This document shows positions 8,783 to 16,472 of a stretch of DNA of 41,754 bases, piece by piece (the stretch's first letter is position 1; each line of letters starts with the position of its first letter). Made by a program: the position numbers and the translations under genes. Under the pieces are notes generated by a model. It was not told where the DNA came from. It searched no databases and saw only the letters and a program-made list of their open reading frames with translations. Origin of the DNA: Mesorhizobium sp. (lineage in GTDB: Bacteria > Pseudomonadota > Alphaproteobacteria > Rhizobiales > Rhizobiaceae); contig SAKE01000035.1 of the NCBI GenBank assembly GCA_004017275.1, forward strand, positions 1-41,754, in the 5' to 3' direction.

Positions 8783-8963
8783 TTCTCCCCGTTCACGGGG
8801 AGAAATGCCTGGCAGGGCAATGAGGGGCAGCGCCCACTTTGCCGATTGGTCGTCTACAGCGTCAGCTCGGAACCAGTGATTGTCGGAATCGATTGCCCTC
8901 TTAGGCCGGCGCTGCCCCTCACCTGCCTGCCGGCATCCTTTCCCCGTAAACGGGGCGAGGGAC
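8783..8963. repeat. Two half-elements of the CCCCTCA-terminal palindromic repeat
   Basis: The left part (8783-8833) has the perfect hairpin TTCTCCCCGT/ACGGGGAGAA, then GGCAGGGCAATGAGGGGCAGCGC. The right part (8909-8963) reads GCGCTGCCCCTCACC, then a CCGGCATCC box and a CCCCGT/ACGGGG hairpin. They face each other around 75 nt of other sequence, the reverse of the intact order at 17671-17824. This may be two insertions or an inverted element. They fill most of the 386-nt gap between the 61-aa ORF and ssuA. Confidence 0.75.
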
Positions 8964-8994
8964 GCTCCCATCGACGGTTTCGCCAACCACTCCT

Positions 8995-9180
8995 TCACTG
9001 CGACCAATACTGCCAGGCCCAGTAAAAACTCTCGTCGCGCGGCGGCAGCCGGTCGCGCTCGGCGTCCCAGCGGACCGGGGCCGGCGATTTTGGTTGCTGG
9101 TCAAGTGGCTGGCTTTCCCTGGTCCTGGCGAGGAGCCAGTTGCCGACATGGGCGAACAGCACGGCGGTGGAATGGGTCAT
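8995..9180 (-). CDS. Small hypothetical protein at the end of the tauBC operon
   Basis: A 61-aa ORF starting 30 nt after the tauC stop. AGGAG lies 10 nt before the ATG at 9180, a strong ribosome-binding site; an ATG at 9186 is also possible. The sequence is moderately hydrophobic at the N-terminus, proline- and charge-rich in the middle, and ends in an aromatic cluster (SFYWAWQYW). No known family was recognised. Its position suggests co-expression with the taurine transporter. Confidence 0.6.
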   Translation of the reverse strand: MTHSTAVLFAHVGNWLLARTRESQPLDQQPKSPAPVRWDAERDRLPPRDESFYWAWQYWSQ

Positions 9181-9210
9181 CGTCATTCTCTCCTGCTCTT
9201 CCGGTTCCAA

Positions 9211-10071
9211 TCATTCGCGTCCCGCCCAGGGAACGAGCACGCGCTCGATCCTGCGGATGGTGAATTCGAGCACGAAGGCGATGGCCGCGATCACCAGAAT
9301 GCCCATCACCACCACGTCGGTGACGAGGAACTGGGCGGCCGACTGGATCATGAAGCCGAGCCCGCGCGTTGCTGCCACCAGTTCGGCCGCCACCAGCGTC
9401 GACCAGCCGGCGCCGAGCGCGATGCGCAGGCCGGTCAGGATCGACGGCAGCGCGCTGGGCAGGATGACGTGGCGGACCACTTGTGCTCGCGTCGCGCCAA
9501 GCGAGCGCGCCGCGTTGATGCGTTCCTGCGAGACGCCGCGAACGCCGGACGCGGTCGACAACGCCACCGGCGCCAGCATGGCGATGGCAATCACCAGGAT
9601 TTTCGACGGCTCGCCGATGCCGAACCAGATGATGACCAGCGGCAGATAGGCGAGCGGCGGGATCGGCCGCAGGAACTCCAGCAGCGGATCGAAGATGCCG
9701 CGCCCCACCGTGCTGATGCCGATGGCGAGACCGACCGGTACGCCGATAGCAAGAGCGGCGACCAGCGCAGCAAACACCCGGCCCAGACTGGCGACGGCGT
9801 GCTGCAGCAGCGTCGCATCGACGAAGCCGTCGCGGGTGACGGTGACGAATTTGGTCCACACGGCGGCAGGCGACGGCAGGAACACCGGCGGCACCAGTTG
9901 CAGGCGGGCTGACAGCGCCCACAGAGCCAATACCACCAGAATGGTCACCGCGCTGACAGCGCGCGCAGAAACGCCTTTGCGTTTCGGGCTGGGCCGCGAC
10001 CACGGCACCGACAGGCTGTCGGCCTCGTCGGTCTTGTGTCCCGGCCGTTCGGTGTAGGAGGTAACAGTCAT
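9211..10071 (-). CDS. tauC: Taurine-type ABC transporter, permease
   Basis: A 286-aa permease. A hydrophilic N-terminus of about 40 residues is followed by around six hydrophobic segments. The transport-domain loop INAARSLGATRAQVVRHVILP is the EAA motif. PIPPLAYLPLVIIWFGIGE is typical of TauC/SsuC. I chose the ATG at 10071, which overlaps the tauB stop by 4 nt (ATGA). The assignment to taurine rather than another sulfonate follows from the linked TauA-like binding protein. Confidence 0.9.
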   Translation of the reverse strand: MTVTSYTERPGHKTDEADSLSVPWSRPSPKRKGVSARAVSAVTILVVLALWALSARLQLVPPVFLPSPAAVWTKFVTVTRDGFVDATLLQHAVASLGRVFAALVAALAIGVPVGLAIGISTVGRGIFDPLLEFLRPIPPLAYLPLVIIWFGIGEPSKILVIAIAMLAPVALSTASGVRGVSQERINAARSLGATRAQVVRHVILPSALPSILTGLRIALGAGWSTLVAAELVAATRGLGFMIQSAAQFLVTDVVVMGILVIAAIAFVLEFTIRRIERVLVPWAGRE

Positions 10072-10859
10072 GCCGCCTCTCCTTCGAAGATCGCGTCGGT
10101 CAGCTCGCCGCGCGCCGCGGCGAAGGCCGGGTCGGCCTTGATGGTGCGAATGGCTTCGCCTGAAGCGTAGCGCCTGGAGAAACCGGGTTCGAAGGTCCGC
10201 ACCACACGGCCCGGACCCGGCGCCAGCACGACGATGCGGGTGGCCAGCACCAGCGCCTCTTCGATGCCGTGCGTCACCATCAGCACGCCGACATGGCTTG
10301 CCGTCCACAAATCGAGCAGCGTCGTCTGCATGCGTTCGCGCGTCAGCGCATCGAGCGCGCCGAGCGGTTCGTCGAGCAGCAGGAATTCTGGTTCGGCGGC
10401 GAGCGCCCTGGCGAGGCCGACACGCTGGCGCATGCCGCCGGAGAGCTCCCAGATGTGCTTGTCGCCGGCATCGGTGAGCTTCACCAGCTCCAGCAATTCA
10501 TCGGCGCGGCGCGCCCGCTCGGCCGGCCTGATGCCACGCAGCCTGAGCGCGAAGGCAACGTTTTCGCGCGCGGTCAGCCATGGAAACAAAGCATCGTTCT
10601 GGAACACCACCGCCCGGTCCGAGCCAGGCGCTGTGATCGGCTTGCCGTTTATGGAGGCACGCCCACGCGCCGGCGCGACCAGGCCGGCGGCGACGTTGAG
10701 CAGCGAGGTCTTGCCGCAGCCGGAACGGCCGACCAGCACGACGAAATCGCCCTTGGCGACATCGATCGAAACCCGTTCGACGGCAGGCTCTGCCTGCCCG
10801 TCATAATGGATCGAGACCTTGTCCAGTACGAGATGGGGGTCCAGTACGAGATGCGGCAT
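10068..10859 (-). CDS. tauB: Taurine-type ABC transporter, ATP-binding protein
   Basis: A 263-aa ABC ATPase: Walker A GRSGCGKTS, Q-loop FQNDALFPW, signature LSGGMRQR, Walker B FLLLDEP and the H-loop VTHGIEEA. The FPW segment is typical of the taurine/nitrate/sulfonate subfamily. I chose the ATG at 10859; an open extension upstream only runs through the palindromic repeat at 10880-10924. The first 12 codons contain a duplicated HLVLD, produced by an 18-nt-period repeat. It overlaps tauC by 4 nt and is separated from tauA by 224 nt carrying two dispersed palindromes. Confidence 0.92.
   Translation of the reverse strand: MPHLVLDPHLVLDKVSIHYDGQAEPAVERVSIDVAKGDFVVLVGRSGCGKTSLLNVAAGLVAPARGRASINGKPITAPGSDRAVVFQNDALFPWLTARENVAFALRLRGIRPAERARRADELLELVKLTDAGDKHIWELSGGMRQRVGLARALAAEPEFLLLDEPLGALDALTRERMQTTLLDLWTASHVGVLMVTHGIEEALVLATRIVVLAPGPGRVVRTFEPGFSRRYASGEAIRTIKADPAFAAARGELTDAIFEGEAA
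10821..10853. repeat. Short tandem duplication in the tauB 5' end
   Basis: GTCCAGTACGAGATG occurs at 10821-10835 and again at 10839-10853, with a period of 18 nt. The reading frame is kept, giving HLVLDPHLVLD after the initiator Met-Pro. Confidence 0.85.
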
Positions 10860-10879
10860 GGATGCCTCGCAGTTCTGGT

Positions 10880-10924
10880 GCATGATCCCGAAAAGTGGCG
10901 TCCGGTTTTCGAAAAAGATCATGC
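10880..10924. repeat. Dispersed palindrome with GCATGATC arms
   Basis: Perfect 8-bp arms GCATGATC / GATCATGC bound a core with CCCGAAAAGTGG and CCGGTTTTCG, the same family as 3823-3891. It lies between tauA and tauB and may form an mRNA hairpin that separates their expression. Confidence 0.8.
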
Positions 10925-11024
10925 TCAAACAGATGGATAATCCGCCTGCCCCGGAACCGCTCCTCGTCAGCGGATCCGGGGCAGGCAGCACGCGGCGTCA
11001 GGGAAGAAGATCCGCGCGCGTCTA

Positions 11025-11070
11025 GAGCAATTCCAGGAAAAGTGTGAAGCGGTTTTCCGTCCGGAATTGC
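11025..11070. repeat. Dispersed palindrome with GCAATTCC arms
   Basis: Perfect 8-bp arms (GCAATTCC at 11027-11034, GGAATTGC at 11063-11070) bound AGGAAAAGTGTGAAG and CGGTTTTCCG. The AAAAGTG...CGGTTTTC core resembles the other palindrome family, so they are probably related. It sits just 3' of tauA. Confidence 0.75.
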
Positions 11071-11083
11071 GTGAAAAAGGCGC

Positions 11084-12082
11084 TCAGTTCGAGGCCAGCG
11101 CCTCGGTGACGTATTTCGAATAGTCCGGCAGCACGGCGTCGATCTTGCCTTGCTCCTTGAGGAAGGTGGACGCCGCCTCGATCGCCTTGACAGTGCCGCC
11201 ACCGAGGAATTTGTCCGACGCCTGCTCTTCCAGCGTTGGGAAGACATAGCCCTTCAGCAGCTGCGGCACCTCTTCCAGCTTGGCGCCAGTAAGCTTGGCG
11301 ATTGCCGCCGCCTGCGGCGACGATACCGACCAGGCGTCGGGCTTCGCCAGGAACTCGGCATAGGCAGCGCCCGTCACCTTGACGAAGTCGCGCACCGCTT
11401 CCGGATTCTTTTCGGCAAAGTCGGTGCGCACGATCCAGGCGTCGAAGGTCGGCGCGCCCCAGGCGGCGACCTGGGAGGAATCCACCACCACCTTGCCCGT
11501 CGTCTTGATCTGGCCGAGCGCCGGATCCCAGACATAGGCCGCATCGATATCGCCGCGGGCAAAGGCGGCTGCGATTTCCGGAGGCCTGAGATTCAGGATC
11601 TCGACCGACTTCGGATCGACGCCCTCATGCTTCAATGCGGCAAGCAGGCTGTAATGCGTCGTCGAGACGAACGGCACGGCGACTTTTTTGCCGGCAAGGT
11701 CGGCGATCTTCTCGATGCCGGCGCCGTTGCGGGCGACCAGCGCCTCGGATTCACCGATCAGGCCGACGACGAAGATGGTCTGGATCGGAAGCTCACGGCT
11801 TGCTGCCGCCGCCAGCGGGCTCGAGCCGACATAGCCGATATCGACCGAACCGGAAGCGACCGCGGCGATGACATCGGCGCCGGAATCGAATTTGCGCCAG
11901 TCGATTGCCGCCTTCGTCGCCTTTTCATAGGCGCCGTCGGCCTGCGGCACTTTCGAGGGCTCGACCACCGTCTGGTAGCCGATGGTGATCTTGAGGTCGT
12001 CGGCAAGGGCCGGGCCGAGGAAGGCAGCACCGGCGAGTGCCGCCGACGAAAGCAGAACAATGCGTCGCGAAATCGTGGACAT
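11084..12082 (-). CDS. tauA: Taurine ABC transporter, substrate-binding protein
   Basis: A 332-aa periplasmic binding protein. The signal peptide (about 1-27) starts SRRIVLLSS and ends ALADD. It strongly resembles E. coli TauA: YQTVVEPSKVPQADG, DWRKFDSGADV, GSSPLAAAASRELPI, AVPFVSTTHYSLLAALKH, RGDIDAAYVW and WGAPTFDAW. It delivers taurine to TauBC. I chose the ATG at 12082, with GGAG 7 nt upstream; a longer open frame to 12238 lacks family similarity. No tauD (taurine dioxygenase) or tpa/xsc gene is in the window, so the catabolic step is encoded elsewhere or shared with SsuD. Confidence 0.94.
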   Translation of the reverse strand: MSTISRRIVLLSSAALAGAAFLGPALADDLKITIGYQTVVEPSKVPQADGAYEKATKAAIDWRKFDSGADVIAAVASGSVDIGYVGSSPLAAAASRELPIQTIFVVGLIGESEALVARNGAGIEKIADLAGKKVAVPFVSTTHYSLLAALKHEGVDPKSVEILNLRPPEIAAAFARGDIDAAYVWDPALGQIKTTGKVVVDSSQVAAWGAPTFDAWIVRTDFAEKNPEAVRDFVKVTGAAYAEFLAKPDAWSVSSPQAAAIAKLTGAKLEEVPQLLKGYVFPTLEEQASDKFLGGGTVKAIEAASTFLKEQGKIDAVLPDYSKYVTEALASN

Positions 12083-12133
12083 GAAGGGCTCCTGAAAAGA
12101 GAAAAACTGGAATGCCCCATCATAGTCAGCTAA

Positions 12134-12152
12134 TTCTATCGTTCTTGTAGAG
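12134..12152 (-). promoter_or_regulatory. Candidate operator TTCTA-N9-TAGAG upstream of tauA
   Basis: Same half sites and spacing as 8683-8701 before ssuA. It lies 51 nt upstream of the tauA start, in a locally A/T-rich stretch. The shared flanking positions (TA before TTCTA) also match. Confidence 0.5.
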
Positions 12153-12283
12153 TTAAATCCTTCCAACGAAGGCGAGCTTGGTAGAAAAAAGCTGTCGGTG
12201 GGGCGGCGGCGAAGCGGATGGGGTGGCTGTGGGGGCAACGTCGGAGCGTTGCGACAGGGCAGAACTTTTTAATGCCGACGGGC

Positions 12284-12446
12284 CAGCGCCCCCCTCTGTC
12301 CTGCCGGACATCTCCCCCTCAGGTGGGAGATTGGCAGTTTCGGCCTCAGCGCTTTCTCGCTGACGGTAGAGATTGGCGAAAGCGGTCGTGAGGTCCAATC
12401 TCCCCCCTTGAGGGGGAGATGGCCGGCAGGCCAGAGGGGGGCGCTG
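12284..12446. repeat. Intact dispersed palindromic repeat, CAGAGGGGGG family
   Basis: A 163-nt element with perfect 15-bp terminal inverted repeats CAGCGCCCCCCTCTG / CAGAGGGGGGCGCTG. Inside are hairpin boxes (CCCCCT...AGGGGG), CCGGCAGG-like boxes and a central ATTGGCGAAAGCGGTCGTGA segment. It is closely similar to 14738-14897. No ORF is present, so this is MITE-like or a structural RNA element. It lies between divergent tauA and the plus-strand leader ORF. Confidence 0.85.
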
Positions 12447-12631
12447 TCCCACCGGCCTTTAACCTCCTGAACTGCCGTGATGGCTCCGCCTACGTCACCG
12501 TAAACGAGAATTCCTCCTCCCGCCCCTGCCAGGCAAATTCATACCCCAAACAGCCACGGATTTGAAAACGCGTTCCGCGTGTTCGGCGGTAAGTATAGTA
12601 ATCTTATCGACATTAAGGACTGGAGGCGACG

Positions 12632-12742
12632 ATGAGCAGCCACCATATCGCGATGATCCCAAGCGCGCTTCGGCCGTCAAAGTCGTGGGTCTTTGTGTCC
12701 CTGCGGGCACAAGCCCTTGGTAAAATGGCCGACGCGGCTTGA
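12632..12742 (+). CDS. Putative 36-aa leader peptide ORF upstream of the Rrf2 regulator
   Basis: A 36-codon ORF starting ATG AGC AGC CAC CAT and ending GCG GCT TGA. GGAGG lies 5 nt before the ATG, one of the strongest ribosome-binding sites in the window. Its second half covers the bulged hairpin at 12687-12716. Its end lies 147 nt before rrf2. The peptide (MSSHHIAMIPSALRPSKSWV...) has no signal sequence and no recognised family. Translation could influence folding of the hairpin, as in attenuation, but this is inference. The strong ribosome-binding site is the main evidence that it is translated. Confidence 0.45.
   Translation: MSSHHIAMIPSALRPSKSWVFVSLRAQALGKMADAA
12687..12716 (+). promoter_or_regulatory. 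Regularly bulged RNA hairpin in the leader ORF
   Basis: The left side reads GGG-T-CTT-T-GTG-T-CCC and the right side GGG-CAC-AAG-CCC around a TGC loop. This gives twelve base pairs in four triplets, with a single bulged U after each of the first three. No U-tract follows, so it is not an ordinary intrinsic terminator. It could be a regulatory or protein-binding structure. Confidence 0.4.
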
Positions 12743-12889
12743 AAACGAAGCAAAATCAACAGTTCTCGGCTTGTACATCATGTCACTAGAATTTATGTGT
12801 CATGGCAGCTTGGACGCGGCGGGGAGGCACGCCAGGCGTTTCGCAACCGATGGCCATGAGCCATCGCCAGACAGAGAAACGTTCGGTTT

Positions 12890-13339
12890 ATGCTCACGAA
12901 AAAGGGTAAGTACGGCCTCAAGGCGCTCGTCCACCTCGCGCGATTGCCGGCCGGACAACTCGCCTTCGTCAACGACGTCGCCACCGGCAACAACATTCCG
13001 AAGAAATTTCTCGACGCCATCCTGGGTGAGCTGCGCAATGCCGGTTTCGTCCAGAGCCGCAAGGGCAAGGAAGGTGGCTATCGCCTGGCGCGCCCCGCCG
13101 ACGAGATCAAGGTCGGCCATGTCGTGCGCGTCCTCGATGGCCCGCTGGCGCCGATCCCCTGTGCCAGCCGCACCCAGTACCAGCGCTGTGAAGATTGCAA
13201 CGAGGCGACATGCCAAGTCCGACATCTGATGCTCGAGGTCCGGCAGGCGATCGCCGAGGTGCTCGATCAGCGCAGCCTCGCCGAAATGCGCGATATCTCT
13301 CTCGACGACCTTCCGGTCGCGGTGAAGGCCCAGGCCTGA
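12890..13339 (+). CDS. Rrf2-family transcriptional regulator, probable Fe-S or redox sensor
   Basis: A 149-aa protein with an N-terminal winged helix-turn-helix (about 1-60, LTKKGKYGLKALVHLA and GGYRLARP) and a dimerisation helix. Cysteines at 91, 100, 103 and 108 form a cluster like the three-cysteine Fe-S binding loop of IscR, NsrR and RirA, but with four cysteines and different spacing. It is upstream of an FAD protein and the CBS-CGL pair, which suggests control of sulfur metabolism (CymR, an Rrf2 protein, does this in Bacillus, though it lacks the cluster). The start has only weak ribosome-binding sequence (AGAGAAA). Confidence 0.88.
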   Translation: MLTKKGKYGLKALVHLARLPAGQLAFVNDVATGNNIPKKFLDAILGELRNAGFVQSRKGKEGGYRLARPADEIKVGHVVRVLDGPLAPIPCASRTQYQRCEDCNEATCQVRHLMLEVRQAIAEVLDQRSLAEMRDISLDDLPVAVKAQA

Positions 13340-13364
13340 CACTGGCGCTGCGCAAGGCATGCTT

Positions 13365-14714
13365 ATGACCGGGCGCGCCAACTCGATCATCCCCAATTCG
13401 ATCATCATTGTCGGCGGCGGCGCCAGCGGCGTCGTGCTGGCCGCGCATCTCCTGAAATCGTCCAATCCCGACCTGCGCGTCACCCTGATCGAAAAGCGCC
13501 CGCATTTCGGGCAAGGAATCGCCTATTCGACGCTGCTGTCGGCCCATGTCTTGAATGTCAGCGCCGCCGGTATGAGCGCTTATGCCGACGATCCCGGCAA
13601 TTTCTGGCGCTGGCTGCAAGAACGCGGCTTTGCGACTCCCGAGCAGGCACCGGTCTATGCGCCGCGCAGCATCTATGCCCGTTATCTCGGTGAGTTGCTG
13701 GACGAGCTGGAGGCGCGGGAAAAGCAGAGCGGCCGGCTTCGCCTGATCCGCGAGGAAAGCCTCTCGATCACGCCCACCGCATCCGGTGTCGAAGTGGCGC
13801 TGGCCAACGGCACCAGCGTGGTTGCGCATCTGGCCGTGCTGGCCACCGGCCATGACGAGGAGCCGGCGCAAGGCCATGCTGTCAGGATGGGTTCGGAAGC
13901 CGATACCGCGCTGCCAACCGACGCCAGCGTCATGGTGCTGGGCACCGGCCTCAGCATGGTCGATGCCTTCCTGGCTCTGGAACAGCGCGGCCATCGCGGC
14001 GACATCATCGCGGTATCCAGGCGCGGCCTGTTGCCCTCGCCGCATCGCAAGGGCAATCCGATCAAGCTCGACGTCGCCGACATTCCGCTCGGCACGCAAC
14101 TGTCTTATTTCGTCGGCTGGTTCCGCGACCTGATCAAGGAAAACCAGAAGGCCGGCATCGACTGGCGCGACGTCGTCGACGGGCTGCGGCCGTTCAACCA
14201 GAAGATCTGGCAGAACTGGCCGGCTTCCGCCAAGCGCCGCTTCGTCGAACACACCAAGGCCTGGTGGGACATCCACCGCCATCGCATGGCGCCCGAGGTC
14301 TACACCCGCGTCACCGAAGCCGTGCGGTCCGGGCGTATCCGCCTGGTCGCCGGCCGCGTCGTCGACATCGCACGCAACGGCGCGTTTGCGGTGCAGGTCC
14401 AGTCGCGCCACACACAGCGCCTCGAGAGCTTCGAGGTCGCCCGCATCTATGATTGCTCGGGCATCGTCAGGGACATCTCGACCTCGTCGAACAGCGTCGT
14501 GCGCTCGCTGGTCGACCGCGGCCTGGCACGGCCCGATCCGCTGCGCATCGGCCTCGACGTGTCGGCCAGATGCGAGATCATCGCCGGGGACGGCACCGTT
14601 TCAGCCAAGATCCTCGCCGTCGGCCCGCTGACACGCGGCACCTTCTTCGAGATCGACGCCATCCCTGATATTCGGGTGCAGTGTGCGAGGTTGAGCAAGC
14701 AGTTGTTGGGTTAG
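13365..14714 (+). CDS. FAD/NAD(P)-binding oxidoreductase-like protein
   Basis: About 449 aa. The N-terminus has a Rossmann dinucleotide-binding fold (IIIVGGGASGVVLAAHLL). A second nucleotide motif, VMVLGTGLSMVDAFLAL, lies near residue 190, and the ATGH motif precedes it. It matches the FAD-NAD(P)-binding family (NAD_binding_9 type); substrate unknown. It follows rrf2 by 25 nt and is probably co-transcribed with it. The ATG at 13365 has AAGG 7 nt upstream; an ATG at 13359 is also possible. Its place in a sulfur cluster suggests, but does not prove, a role in sulfur oxidation or reduction. Confidence 0.85.
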   Translation: MTGRANSIIPNSIIIVGGGASGVVLAAHLLKSSNPDLRVTLIEKRPHFGQGIAYSTLLSAHVLNVSAAGMSAYADDPGNFWRWLQERGFATPEQAPVYAPRSIYARYLGELLDELEAREKQSGRLRLIREESLSITPTASGVEVALANGTSVVAHLAVLATGHDEEPAQGHAVRMGSEADTALPTDASVMVLGTGLSMVDAFLALEQRGHRGDIIAVSRRGLLPSPHRKGNPIKLDVADIPLGTQLSYFVGWFRDLIKENQKAGIDWRDVVDGLRPFNQKIWQNWPASAKRRFVEHTKAWWDIHRHRMAPEVYTRVTEAVRSGRIRLVAGRVVDIARNGAFAVQVQSRHTQRLESFEVARIYDCSGIVRDISTSSNSVVRSLVDRGLARPDPLRIGLDVSARCEIIAGDGTVSAKILAVGPLTRGTFFEIDAIPDIRVQCARLSKQLLG

Positions 14715-14737
14715 GCGGTTGTGGTTAGCGCTCTACG

Positions 14738-14897
14738 ACGCCCCCCTCTGTCCTGCCGGACATCTCCCCCTCAAGGGGGGAGATCGGCAGTCTCGGCTCC
14801 AGCGCTCTCTTGCCGACGGTAGGGATTGGCGAAAGCGGTCGTGACGTCCAATCTCCCCACTTGAGGGGGAGATGGCCGGCAGGCCAGAGGGGGGCGT
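14738..14897. repeat. Intact dispersed palindromic repeat, CAGAGGGGGG family
   Basis: A 160-nt element with perfect 13-bp ends ACGCCCCCCTCTG / CAGAGGGGGGCGT. The interior is nearly the same as 12284-12446, including ATTGGCGAAAGCGGTCGTGA. It occupies half of the 336-nt gap before the cystathionine beta-synthase gene; the remainder probably holds the promoter. Confidence 0.85.
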
Positions 14898-15050
14898 GCC
14901 CCACTAACCGTGCCAACCAAACCCGGAATTTCATTCCGCATCTGGCCGGTTGATTGGCACGATCTATCTTCTTTCCGACTGCAAAGGGCTGGAAAAGAGG
15001 ATACGCTGCCGCCCTGCCTCGAAGCGGTCGCTTGGTCATGGAGCATCGAT

Positions 15051-16472
15051 ATGAGCGAGCACGAGATCGCCGCAGCCGACGCGTTGTCCCGCCTGCGCCC
15101 GCCCTACAAGTCGGTGCTCGACCTGATCGGCCAGACGCCGGTTGTCGAGTTGACCAAATTCGACACCGGCAAGTGCCGGCTGTTCATCAAGCTCGAAAGC
15201 CAGAACCCCGGCGGCTCGATCAAGGATCGCATCGCGCTGTCGATGATCGCCGCTGCTGAAAAGCAGGGCAAGCTCAAGCGTGGCGGCACCATCGTCGAGG
15301 CAACCGCCGGCAACACCGGCCTCGGCCTCGCGCAGGTCGGCATCCCCAAGGGCTACCGCATCGTGCTGGTCGTGCCCGACAAGATGTCGCGCGAAAAGAT
15401 CCAGCATCTGCGCGCGCTCGGCGCCGAAGTACGCATGACGCGCTCCGATGTCGGCAAGGGCCATCCCGACTATTATCAGGACATGGCCGAGAAGATTGCC
15501 GCCGAAGTGCCCGGCGCCTTTTATGCCAACCAGTTCGCCAACCCGGCCAACCCGCTGGCACATGAAACCACCACCGGACCGGAGATCTTTTCGCAGCTCG
15601 ACGGTGATGTCGATGCGGTGGTCGTCGGCGTCGGTTCCGGCGGCACGCTGACCGGGCTCGGCCGCTACTTCGCGAAAGTGTCGCCGAAGACAGAGATGGT
15701 GCTGGCCGATCCGGTCGGCTCGGTGCTGGCGCCGCTGATCAAGACCGGCAAGATGGAAGAGGCCGGCAGCTGGACGGTGGAAGGCATCGGCGAGGATTTC
15801 GTGCCGCCCAATGCCGACCTGTCGCTGGTGAAAAAGGCCTATTCCATCCCCGACAAGCAGAGCATGCTGGCGGTGCGCGACCTCTTGTCCAGGGAAGGCA
15901 TCCTCGCCGGCTCGTCCTCGGGTACGCTGCTGTCGGCCGCCTTGCGCTATTGCCGCGAACAGACGGTGCCGAAACGCGTCGTCACCTTCGTCTGCGACAG
16001 CGGCAACAAATATCTGTCGAAAGTGTTCGACGATTTCTGGCTGGCCGAGCAAGGTCTGGCCGAGCACGAGCAGCATGGCGATCTGCGCGATCTGGTGATG
16101 CGTTCGCACCGCACCGGCGACACCGTCTATGTCGGCCCTGACGAAAGCCTGCTCAACGCCTATGGCCGCATGCGCCGCTCCGATGTTTCGCAACTGCCGG
16201 TGCTCGACAATGGCAAGCTTGTCGGCATCGTCGACGAAAGCGATATTCTGGCCCATGTCGACGGCCCCTATGACGGTCGCTGGGAGCGCTTCAACGGCCC
16301 GGTGCGCACGGCGATGACTTCCAACCTGCACACGCTGCAGGCCAACCAGACGCTGGATGCGCTGCTGCCGGTCTTCGACCGCAACGAGGTCGCCATCATC
16401 TTCGACGGCGACGAATTCGTCGGCCTGATTACCCGCATCGACCTGATCAACCATTTGAGGCGCGCACGATGA
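15051..16472 (+). CDS. Cystathionine beta-synthase
   Basis: A 473-aa PLP enzyme condensing homocysteine with serine to cystathionine, the first step of reverse transsulfuration. Lys58 in NPGGSIKDR is the PLP lysine. EATAGNTGLGLA, the phosphate-binding GSGGTLTGLG and SSSGT match the CBS/cysteine synthase family. A pair of CBS regulatory domains occupies about 345-470 (VSQLPVLDNGKLVGIV; AIIFDGDEFVGLI). No heme domain is evident. I chose the ATG at 15051 with GGAG about 8 nt upstream; the open frame back to 14910 shows no family similarity. Its stop overlaps the next gene by 4 nt. Confidence 0.93.
   Translation: MSEHEIAAADALSRLRPPYKSVLDLIGQTPVVELTKFDTGKCRLFIKLESQNPGGSIKDRIALSMIAAAEKQGKLKRGGTIVEATAGNTGLGLAQVGIPKGYRIVLVVPDKMSREKIQHLRALGAEVRMTRSDVGKGHPDYYQDMAEKIAAEVPGAFYANQFANPANPLAHETTTGPEIFSQLDGDVDAVVVGVGSGGTLTGLGRYFAKVSPKTEMVLADPVGSVLAPLIKTGKMEEAGSWTVEGIGEDFVPPNADLSLVKKAYSIPDKQSMLAVRDLLSREGILAGSSSGTLLSAALRYCREQTVPKRVVTFVCDSGNKYLSKVFDDFWLAEQGLAEHEQHGDLRDLVMRSHRTGDTVYVGPDESLLNAYGRMRRSDVSQLPVLDNGKLVGIVDESDILAHVDGPYDGRWERFNGPVRTAMTSNLHTLQANQTLDALLPVFDRNEVAIIFDGDEFVGLITRIDLINHLRRAR

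Noticed and set aside
12446..12890. SAM-II or other sulfur riboswitch upstream of the Rrf2 gene
   Set aside because: The known SAM-II conserved sequence was not found. Only the bulged hairpin was seen.
13107..14411. A 434-codon open frame on the minus strand
   Set aside because: It is antisense to the Rrf2 and FAD genes, which have clear motifs. No family resemblance is seen.
14910..15050. N-terminal extension of cystathionine beta-synthase
   Set aside because: The added residues show no family similarity, and a good ribosome-binding site precedes ATG 15051.
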